Source: an uncultured Oscillospiraceae bacterium
GTDB taxonomy: Bacteria > Bacillota > Clostridia > Oscillospirales > Oscillospiraceae
Assembly: GCA_934661715.1 (NCBI GenBank)
Contig: CAKUJL010000083.1
Location: forward strand, 1-6,869
Length of the DNA stretch: 6,869 bases
Direction of reading: 5' to 3'
Shown: positions 1 through 5,020 of the stretch, piece by piece
How the letters are laid out: each line of letters starts with the position of its first letter
Numbering within the stretch: the stretch's first letter is position 1
Position numbers and translations under genes: made by a program
The notes under the pieces: model-generated
Seen by the model: only the letters and a program-made list of their open reading frames with translations
Told to the model about the DNA's origin: nothing
Databases searched by the model: none

Positions 1-260
1 GAACCGCCTTACACCTTCGGCGCTCTTGTAAGAGGCTCTCCAGAGAGGAACAACTGCATTTGTATTTTACACAAAATAGGGCATCATTTCAAGTGCTTTG
101 CTGTAAAAAATATATAAATATTTTTGTATCAATTGCCTTATCCACAGTTTTTGCACCGTTTGTGCCGAAAAACCGTCCTTTTTCGGATGTTTGTAAACTT
201 TTCCTAGGAATTTCTTTTTTCAGGATTTCTCAGTCGACGTAAGGATTCTGCAAAGAAGCG
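1..260. other. AT-rich intergenic stretch, no gene seen
   Basis: I find no convincing gene here; the 60-codon plus-strand frame from 60 has low-complexity content and no ribosome binding site. Visible structures are an AT-only inverted repeat at 106-125 (8-base arms, 4-base loop), one exact DnaA-box-like nonamer TTATCCACA at 138-146, an 8-base inverted repeat at 165-186, and the 10-base palindrome TTCCTAGGAA at 201-210. No GC-rich hairpin with a T-run follows the asnB stop, so the end of the asnB transcript is not obvious. Confidence 0.6.
165..186. repeat. Inverted repeat downstream of asnB, possible weak terminator
   Basis: The arms CCGAAAAA and TTTTTCGG pair perfectly over 8 bases around a 6-base loop (CCGTCC). 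It lies about 75 bases past the asnB stop. The T residues are inside the arm rather than after it and no T-run follows on either strand, so a terminator role is only a guess. Confidence 0.35.
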
Positions 261-1838
261 TTATTTGCCGCTTGCGCCGTAGTTCGACAGGACACGCGCC
301 GATGGGTCGTCCACGTTGCAGCCGGGCCACGTCTTGTTCGGCATCCAGAAATCAACGACCATCTCGGACTGGCCGGGGTAGTATTTTTCGAAAATTTCGC
401 GGTACAGAAGCGACTCCTTGGTAAACGGCTGCGCGTGGGTGTACTTCTGACGCTTTTCCTCGAACTCCTCCTGCGTGTACTGCGTCTCGGCGAACGCCTT
501 CAGATCGTCGACCATCGAGTGGCCCACCGCGTCGGAGAACGCGGCCTTTTCGCGGTACAAAATGTCGTGCGGCAAATAGTCGCCCTCAAACGCGTGGCGG
601 AGCAGATACTTGCCCTTTCCGTATTTGTTGAGCTTCAGCTCAGGATCGACGGCCATGACGTACTTCACAAAGTCCAAATCACCGAACGGGACTCTGGCCT
701 CCAGAGAGTTGACGCTGATGCAGCGGTCTGCGCGAAGAACGTCGTACATGTGAAGCTCGCGGATGCGCTTTTCGGCCTCCTTCTGAAACTCCTCTGCACT
801 GGGCGCAAAGTCCGTGTACTTGTAGCCGAACAGCTCGTCGGAAATTTCGCCGGTCAGGATGACGCGCAGGTCGGTGTTCTCGTGGATCCACTTGCAAAGA
901 AGGTACATGCCCATGCTGGCGCGGATGGTCGTAATGTCGAACGTGCCGAGCATCCGGATGACCTCCTCGAGAGAGTCCAGAACCTGCTCCTTTGTCATAT
1001 AGACCTCGGTGTGATCGCTTCCGATGTAGTCGGCGACCTGCTTGGCGTACTTGAGGTCGATGGCGTCCTCGCTCATGCCGATGGCAAAGGTGCGGATGGG
1101 GGTCTTCGACTCCCGCGCGGCGATGGCGCAGACAAGAGACGAGTCAAGGCCGCCGGAGAGCAGGAAGCCAACCTTTGCGTCAGCCACCAGGCGCTTCTCT
1201 ACGCCGCGAATGAGCTTGTCGTGGATGTTTTTACAGACCGTGTCCAAATCGTCTGGAAGGACCGTCTCAGCGCTTGCAATGTCGCTGTAGCAGACGAACT
1301 TGCCGTCCTTGTAGTAATGTCCGGGAGGAAACGGCATGATCTTGTCGCACAGGCCCACGAGGTTCTTTGCCTCGCTTGCAAAGACGATGACGCCCTTCTT
1401 GTCGTAGCCGTAGTACAGCGGGCGAATGCCGATGGGGTCACGCGCGGCGATGTACTCCTTGGTTCTGCCGTCGAAGAGAATGAGCGCAAACTCCGCGTCC
1501 AGCATCCGGAACATATCGACGCCGTGCTCAAAATACAGCGGCAGCAGAATCTCGCAGTCAGAGCCGCTCACAAACTCGTACTTTTTTTCGAGCTCTTTTT
1601 TGAGCTTCTCGAACCCGTAAATTTCGCCGTTGCAGACGACGTAGCTGCCGTCTCGCTCAAACGGCTGCATCCCGGCGGGCGTCAGTCCCATGATGGACAG
1701 CCGGTGGAAGCCCAGCAGGCCCTTTCCGGTGTCGACGATGCGGCTGTCGTCGGGGCCGCGCGAGGTGGTCTTCAGAAATCCCTTTTCAAATTCAGCAAAA
1801 GCGGCACAGCAGTCGCAGTAGCCCATGATCGAACACAT
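261..1838 (-). CDS. asnB: Asparagine synthase (glutamine-hydrolysing), AsnB type
   Basis: Makes asparagine from aspartate, ATP and glutamine-derived ammonia in the cytoplasm. The protein is 525 residues, close to the roughly 550 of E. coli AsnB. The N-terminal class II amidotransferase domain has the nucleophile Cys2 (start MCSIMGY), RGPD at 27-30, HRLS at 45-48 and NGEIYG at 70-75. The synthetase domain has the pyrophosphate loop SGGLDSS at 228-234, GEISDELFG from 330, EARVPFGD near 380-387, and YREKAAFSDAVG at 428-439 holding the conserved catalytic lysine. All key residues are present, so it should be active. An upstream in-frame ATG at 1853 was rejected: Cys must follow the initiator Met, and GGAGGA (1846-1851) sits 7 bases before the ATG at 1838. 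It is the last gene of a minus-strand group with glnN, so it may use glutamine made by the neighbouring synthetases. No convincing promoter of its own was found. Confidence 0.95.
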   Translation of the reverse strand: MCSIMGYCDCCAAFAEFEKGFLKTTSRGPDDSRIVDTGKGLLGFHRLSIMGLTPAGMQPFERDGSYVVCNGEIYGFEKLKKELEKKYEFVSGSDCEILLPLYFEHGVDMFRMLDAEFALILFDGRTKEYIAARDPIGIRPLYYGYDKKGVIVFASEAKNLVGLCDKIMPFPPGHYYKDGKFVCYSDIASAETVLPDDLDTVCKNIHDKLIRGVEKRLVADAKVGFLLSGGLDSSLVCAIAARESKTPIRTFAIGMSEDAIDLKYAKQVADYIGSDHTEVYMTKEQVLDSLEEVIRMLGTFDITTIRASMGMYLLCKWIHENTDLRVILTGEISDELFGYKYTDFAPSAEEFQKEAEKRIRELHMYDVLRADRCISVNSLEARVPFGDLDFVKYVMAVDPELKLNKYGKGKYLLRHAFEGDYLPHDILYREKAAFSDAVGHSMVDDLKAFAETQYTQEEFEEKRQKYTHAQPFTKESLLYREIFEKYYPGQSEMVVDFWMPNKTWPGCNVDDPSARVLSNYGASGK

Positions 1839-1845
1839 GATAAAA

Positions 1846-1851
1846 TCCTCC
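1846..1851 (-). promoter_or_regulatory. Ribosome binding site of asnB
   Basis: GGAGGA on the minus strand, 7 bases before the ATG at 1838. It fixes the start at the codon that places Cys at position 2 and excludes the in-frame ATG at 1853, which overlaps it. Confidence 0.85.
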
Positions 1852-1880
1852 AATGATCTGTAAGGTATTTTTCAGCATCC

Positions 1881-1915
1881 GACAGGGCAAGTGCTGACTC
1901 GCTGTGCCACCTGTC
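1881..1915 (-). other. Hairpin upstream of asnB (distal arm GACAGG)
   Basis: GACAGG and CCTGTC pair over 6 bases. Inside them GCA pairs with TGC after a 2-base bulge, leaving a loop of about 15 bases. It ends about 40 bases before the asnB start. No T-run follows, so it is not an intrinsic terminator; any regulatory role is inference. Confidence 0.3.
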
Positions 1916-1927
1916 TTTGTTCTCTAT

Positions 1928-1945
1928 GGGCATCCTGTAATGCCC
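1928..1945 (-). other. Perfect 6-bp hairpin upstream of asnB
   Basis: GGGCAT and ATGCCC close a 6-base loop. On the minus strand the loop reads TACAGG, which lacks the A1/G4 signature seen in the glutamine synthetase leaders. So asnB does not appear to share their ANTAR-type control through this element. Confidence 0.35.
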
Positions 1946-2158
1946 TGCTTCTGTAACGGAAAGCAAGTCCGGCGCACCTAGTAAGGCTTCTGCCCTTTCA
2001 GCTTGCGGCTCGACGGGTGTTCTTCGCGTAACGCTTGCTGCGCGGCTTCCACCTTGCCCACGCTCTCTGTCAGCAGCCTTTTACGGTACTTTTCCCGGCT
2101 CAAACGCCTTTGGTACTTTGGTATGTTGTTTTACGTTATGCTCTTCGCCGGAACCATT

Positions 2159-2332
2159 TCAGTCCCAGGCGCTGGTATCCAGACACGCGAGGAAAGCGGA
2201 GGCCTCGAGCGCGAAGCAGGAATAGAAAAAATCGTTCTGTTCGTGCACGCTTTCCATCAGGAACGAATGTGCCGGGTCAATGAACTGGTAGGGATGGTCT
2301 TCGTTGTAAGAGTGGTTAACATTGCGGTTCAT
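2159..2332 (-). CDS. Small acidic protein of unknown function (57 residues)
   Basis: I do not recognise this protein. It starts MNRNVNHSYNEDHPYQFIDP and ends FLACLDTSAWD, with a TGA stop. It contains no lysine, a single arginine, nine Asp/Glu residues and many aromatic residues. It is therefore strongly acidic and does not look like a membrane or DNA-binding protein. The main evidence that it is translated is an excellent ribosome binding site, AAGGAGGA at 2339-2346, 6 bases before the ATG. It starts 51 bases after the glnN stop with no terminator between, so it is probably co-transcribed with glnN and lies before asnB. It might be a small partner or modulator of a nitrogen enzyme, as small proteins control glutamine synthetase in some other bacteria, but nothing in the sequence shows that. 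It could also be the front end of a degraded longer gene, because the same frame continues for about 25 sense codons after the stop. Confidence 0.55.
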   Translation of the reverse strand: MNRNVNHSYNEDHPYQFIDPAHSFLMESVHEQNDFFYSCFALEASAFLACLDTSAWD

Positions 2333-2338
2333 ATTGAA

Positions 2339-2346
2339 TCCTCCTT
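2339..2346 (-). promoter_or_regulatory. Ribosome binding site of the 57-residue ORF
   Basis: AAGGAGGA on the minus strand, 6 bases from the ATG at 2332. This near-perfect anti-16S match is the main reason to accept the small ORF as translated. Confidence 0.6.
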
Positions 2347-2383
2347 CTAAAAATTAAAACAATAAAAATTGGTTTCGATAGAT

Positions 2384-4331
2384 TTACTTGACGCCGAAGA
2401 GTAATTTGTCGTACGTCGGGAACGGCCAGAAGCTTTCTGCGGTGAGGGTCTCGGCCTCGTCGCACACGACGCGCAAGGCCGCCATTTTCGGAAGCACAGC
2501 GTCGCGGATGGAAAAGGCGCTTTCTGTGACGCTCGAGAGCGTCCGCACGTGGAAGATGGCTTTTTCGAGCTCCGCGGTCTTCTCGTCAATTTCGTCGGCA
2601 AGGGAAGACAGCTTCGCGATCGTCTTCGTTTCATACCGCGCCGAGAGCTCGGGGATCGCGGCCTTTTTCGCGAGCAGCGTGTCGGTGAGCTCCTTGGCGT
2701 AGCGCTCGACCGCCGGGAGAATTTCCTTTCTCGACATGTCGACCATTGTCTGCGCCTCGATGGATACGGTCTTGCCGTAGTTCTCCATCATAATTTCGTA
2801 CCGGGACTCGAGCTCGGCCTTCGTGAAGACCTTGAGCGAGGTCAGCATATCGACGTTTTTCTTTTCCAGCAGATACGGCATCGCGTCCGGCGTTGTGCGA
2901 AGGTTTAATAGGCCGCGCTTTTCGGTCGCTTCTTTGATCCACGCGTCGTCGTAGCCGTTGCCGTTGAAGATGATGCGCTTGTGCTCATGGATGGTTCTTG
3001 TTGCCGGTGAAGGCGAAGGGCGACGTGCGGTTGCGGTCGGTCGTGTCGCGGATGAACTTGGGAAGCACGTGTACGCCCAGCTTCATGACGGTTTTTTCCG
3101 CCGCGTTGTAGGGCGCGTCCTGCTCAATGGCGTCCAGAATCGCCGTCAGTTCGTCGCCCAGGAAGATGGACACGACCGCAGGAGGCGCTTCGTTGGCCCC
3201 AAGCCGGTGATCGTTTCCCGCCGTCGCGACGGAAATGCGGAGAAGATCCTGATACTCGTCGACCGCCTGAATGACGGCGCAGAGGAAAAGTAAAAACTGT
3301 GCGTTTTCATAGGGCGTTTCGCCGGGAGTCAGGAGATTTACGCCCGTGTCCGTCGCCATCGACCAGTTGTTGTGCTTGCCGGAACCGTTGACGCCCGCGA
3401 AGGGCTTTTCGTGGAGCAGACACACGAGGTTGTGCCGCAGCGCGACCTTCTGCATGATCTCCATCGTCAGCTGGTTGTGGTCGGTCGCGACGTTTGTCGT
3501 GGTGTAGATGGGGGCCAGCTCGTGCTGAGACGGCGCTACCTCATTGTGCTCGGTCTTTGCAAGAACGCCCAGCTTCCAGAGCTCTTCGTTGAGGTCTTCC
3601 ATGAAGGCCGCGACTCTGGGCTTAATGACACCGAAGTAGTGATCGTCCAGCTCCTGCCCCTTCGGGGGCTTGGCGCCGAAGAGCGTCCGGCCGCAGAAGA
3701 CGAGGTCTTTTCTCTGGTCGAACATGTCCTTGTCGATGAGGAAATATTCCTGCTCGGGGCCGACAGAGGTTTTGACGCATTTAACGCTTTCGTTTCCAAA
3801 GAGCTTCAGAACCCGCATCGCCTGCTTGTTAAGCGCCTGCATTGACCGAAGCAGCGGCGTTTTCTTGTCGAGCGCCTCTCCTCCATACGAGCAGAACGCC
3901 GTCGGGATGCAGAGCGTCTTTCCTTTGATGAAGGCGTAGGACGTGGGGTCCCACGCGGTATAGCCTCTTGCCTCAAACGTGGCTCTCAGGCCGCCGGAGG
4001 GGAAGCTCGACGCGTCGGGCTCGCCCTGGATGAGCTCCTTGCCGGAAAACTCCATGATCACGCCGCCGTCGGGAGAGGGGCTGATGAAGCTGTCGTGCTT
4101 TTCGGCGGTGATGCCGGTCAGCGGCTGGAACCAGTGGGTGAAGTGCGTCGCGCCGTGCTCTACGGCCCAGTCGCGCATGGCCTCAGCCACGGCATTCGCC
4201 ACCTGATTGTCCAGGCTCACCCCTTCGTCGATCGTCTTTTTCAGGGACTTGTAAACCTTGGACGGAAGCTTGGCCCGCATGACTCTGTCATCGAACACCA
4301 AACTTCCGAAATAATCCGGTACCGTTTGCAT
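2384..4331 (-). pseudogene. glnN: Type III glutamine synthetase (GSIII), internally deleted and frameshifted
   Basis: GSIII makes glutamine from glutamate, ammonium and ATP; family members are usually about 690-730 residues. The first part (4331 to 2985, 448 residues) shows [10 protein letters not shown] near 191-200, [16 protein letters not shown] near 261-276, [17 protein letters not shown] near 307-323, the flap [13 protein letters not shown] near 372-384 and [15 protein letters not shown] near 431-445. After that Lys the frame runs AsnHisPro-stop. The rest continues in another frame from about 2998 to 2384 (about 204 residues): [14 protein letters not shown], then MPYLLEKKNVDML and a helical C-terminal region ending LLFGVK. 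From my knowledge of the family, roughly 60-70 residues starting FEFRM are missing at the junction. That block carries a conserved active-site arginine, so neither piece should be active. The start is ATG at 4331 with AAAGGAG at 4340-4346; an in-frame GTG at 4340 overlaps that site and was rejected. Everything but the junction is well preserved, so the event is recent or an assembly error. Confidence 0.9.
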
Positions 4332-4339
4332 CGTCAGCA

Positions 4340-4346
4340 CTCCTTT
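4340..4346 (-). promoter_or_regulatory. Ribosome binding site of glnN
   Basis: AAAGGAG on the minus strand, 8 bases before the ATG at 4331. It decides the start, because the upstream in-frame GTG (4340) lies inside it. Confidence 0.75.
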
Positions 4347-4360
4347 CTCAAAATCAAAAG

Positions 4361-4408
4361 CAAAAACGGGGCACTGCGCCGGAATACCTCCGAGACGCCA
4401 TTGCCCCG
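4361..4408 (-). terminator. Intrinsic terminator/attenuator in the glnN leader
   Basis: On the minus strand CGGGGCA (4402-4408) pairs with TGCCCCG (4367-4373) over 7 bases. A smaller CGGA/TCCG stem lies inside, and TTTTT (4362-4366) follows directly. It ends about 15 bases before the glnN ribosome binding site and about 100 bases after the predicted transcript start, so it would stop glnN transcription before the gene. Its 5' arm is shared with the hexaloop hairpin at 4391-4408, so the two folds exclude each other. Confidence 0.75.
4391..4408 (-). promoter_or_regulatory. ANTAR-type antiterminator hairpin (P2) of glnN, loop AATGGC
   Basis: CGGGGC (4403-4408) pairs with GTCTCG (4391-4396) over 6 base pairs, two of them G-U, around the six-base loop AATGGC. 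Known ANTAR target RNAs have hexaloops with A at position 1 and G at position 4, and an antiterminator hairpin that overlaps the terminator arm; both are seen here. It shares the 10 bases GCAATGGCGT with the glnA leader. Binding by the ANTAR protein encoded at 6269-6853 is inferred. Confidence 0.65.
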
Positions 4409-4458
4409 CCCTGCTTCGCTGTAGCTTATATTCAGGATTGGTTCGTAAAAAAGGAAAA

Positions 4459-4490
4459 GACGCCTTTGAGCCCCATTGCTCAAAGACGCC
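4459..4490 (-). promoter_or_regulatory. Strong hexaloop hairpin (P1-like) at the start of the glnN leader, loop AATGGG
   Basis: The arms at 4478-4490 and 4459-4471 pair over 13 bases with two G-U pairs and close the loop AATGGG, which fits the A1/G4 ANTAR signature. It starts about 10 bases after the predicted transcript start. The stem is followed by a T-rich run (TTTTCCTTTTTT, 4447-4458), so it could also act as a first terminator. The next hexaloop hairpin is about 50 bases downstream, a longer gap than I expect for classic paired ANTAR hairpins. Confidence 0.6.
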
Positions 4491-4507
4491 GTTGCCTTAT
4501 GCTGCGA

Positions 4508-4536
4508 ATTATAAACACGTGTCCGCCATTTGTCAA
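4508..4536 (-). promoter_or_regulatory. Sigma-A promoter of glnN
   Basis: On the minus strand TTGACA (4531-4536), 17 bases, then TATAAT (4508-4513): both boxes match consensus exactly at the ideal spacing. Transcription should start near 4501, giving a leader of about 170 bases. Such a strong promoter fits control by attenuation downstream rather than by activation. Confidence 0.85.
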
Positions 4537-4554
4537 GCATTATTTTCGAAATTT

Positions 4555-4579
4555 TGCAGGAAATTTTTTCGCTCCTGCA
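4555..4579. repeat. Inverted repeat between the divergent promoters, possible operator
   Basis: TGCAGGA and TCCTGCA form perfect 7-base arms separated by 11 bases, about 20 bases upstream of the glnN -35 box. It does not match the GlnR/TnrA operator I know from Bacillus. It could be a protein site or a chance repeat. Confidence 0.3.
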
Positions 4580-4651
4580 TTTCGTAGTCTTTCGTTCATC
4601 ATTTTGCGGCAAGATACGGGGGTAATTTTGCCTTTGTCTTGTTTGTTTGCA

Positions 4652-4667
4652 CGAAAAGCAGTTTTCG
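4652..4667. repeat. Inverted repeat just upstream of the glnA promoter
   Basis: CGAAAA and TTTTCG separated by 4 bases, ending 12 bases before the glnA -35 box. The placement suits a regulator site, but the arms are short and no factor can be named. Confidence 0.25.
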
Positions 4668-4679
4668 CTTGCACCGCCA

Positions 4680-4708
4680 TTGACAGCCGCATTCGCGCAT
4701 GGTATCAT
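4680..4708 (+). promoter_or_regulatory. Sigma-A promoter of glnA
   Basis: TTGACA (4680-4685), a 17-base spacer, then TATCAT (4703-4708), one mismatch from the -10 consensus. Transcription should begin near 4715. This leaves a leader of about 305 bases that carries the hexaloop hairpin, a terminator and a large palindrome before the start codon. Confidence 0.8.
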
Positions 4709-4760
4709 ATAGCACATATTGAGATTTTGCAAGAACCTGACATTTAATATTGTAAACAGA

Positions 4761-4780
4761 AGTGAGCAATGGCGTTCATT
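4761..4780 (+). promoter_or_regulatory. ANTAR-type antiterminator hairpin of glnA, loop AATGGC
   Basis: AGTGAGC (4761-4767) pairs with GTTCATT (4774-4780) over 7 base pairs, two of them G-U, around the hexaloop AATGGC (A1, G4). Its 3' half lies inside the 5' arm of the terminator at 4771-4820, so folding this hairpin blocks the terminator. That is the known mode of ANTAR antitermination. I scanned the leader from 4715 for a second AxxGxx hexaloop and found none with a stable stem. Confidence 0.65.
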
Positions 4781-4820
4781 CGGGCGGGGGTGGTACCTGC
4801 TCGGAAGAACGCTCTTTTTT
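4771..4820 (+). terminator. Intrinsic terminator/attenuator in the glnA leader
   Basis: GGCGTTC (4771-4777) pairs with GAACGCT (4807-4813). The stem continues inward after one A-A mismatch to about 4788/4796, including some G-U pairs, around a 7-base loop, and is followed by TTTTTT (4815-4820). This is the strongest terminator in the window. It lies 200 bases before the glnA start codon, so it must be an attenuator. Confidence 0.8.
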
Positions 4821-4822
4821 AT

Positions 4823-4984
4823 GGGGAACCTCCGATTGCATCGTCTGCGGGCTTCGCCGGATCTTTTGTCCCAATGCTGCGGTTTGCAAGCTTGAAATAC
4901 ACAAAGTATTCCTGCGCTTGCAAGCCTTGCCTTGGAACAAAATCTCTCGGCGAATCCTCTTGCCGATGCAATCGGAGCTTCCCT
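4823..4984. repeat. 162-base near-complete palindrome (foldback element)
   Basis: The two ends pair over about 21 bases with one mismatch; the core CTCCGATTGCATCG (4830-4843) matches CGATGCAATCGGAG (4964-4977) perfectly. Pairing resumes inward: 4849-4860 with 4947-4958, 4864-4874 with 4932-4942 (one mismatch), 4881-4891 with 4916-4926 (one G-U), and AATAC/GTATT at 4896-4900 and 4906-4910 at the tip. It encodes nothing credible. Full-length palindromes of this size are typical of short non-autonomous foldback elements. No target duplication is evident. As RNA it would form a very stable hairpin in the glnA leader, just after the terminator. Confidence 0.75.
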
Positions 4985-5020
4985 GAATTCGATTTGAATT
5001 GTGAAAGGCAGGGCGCGAAC

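Larger units (their letters stand above)
1856..2158 (-). other. Unassigned stretch between small ORF and asnB, partly open, with two hairpins
   Basis: About 300 bases with no identifiable gene. Read on the minus strand, one frame is open for 51 codons (2130 to 1978, ending in TAG) and encodes a strongly charged peptide beginning NNIPKYQRRLSREKYRKR and ending SSRKLKGQKPY. It has no ATG; the only plausible start is TTG at 2103, with poor ribosome binding site spacing. A second frame is open from 2081 to the asnB start. Two hairpins lie near asnB: 1928-1945 (6-base perfect arms GGGCAT/ATGCCC) and 1881-1915 (GACAGG/CCTGTC with an inner GCA/TGC). Neither is followed by a T-run. Short direct repeats (GGTACTTT at 2086 and 2112) are present. 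It may be the remnant of a lost gene or a long leader; I cannot decide. Confidence 0.35.

Noticed and set aside
138..146. Perfect DnaA-box nonamer TTATCCACA next to an AT-rich palindrome
   Set aside because: A single box with no neighbouring copies and no replication genes; a lone nonamer is expected by chance and does not support an origin.
435..1856. Long plus-strand open frame (473 codons) opposite asnB
   Set aside because: It is the antisense shadow of a complete, motif-bearing asnB; its translation is low-quality, with runs of Val, Ala, Leu and Arg, and matches no family I know.
1928..1945. asnB leader hairpin as a third ANTAR target
   Set aside because: Its six-base loop is TACAGG on the transcribed strand, lacking A1 and G4, and no terminator overlaps it.
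4786..4800. T-box-like core GGGTGGTACC in the glnA leader
   Set aside because: The predicted promoter leaves only about 55 bases before the terminator, so there is no room for a specifier stem. The expected antiterminator partner sequence after the core is absent, and these bases form the inner terminator stem instead.
4769..5020. N-terminal extension of glnA by 84 codons in the same open frame
   Set aside because: It would translate through the intrinsic terminator and the 162-base palindrome, has no ribosome binding site at 4769, and glutamine synthetase homology begins only at the ATG at 5021.
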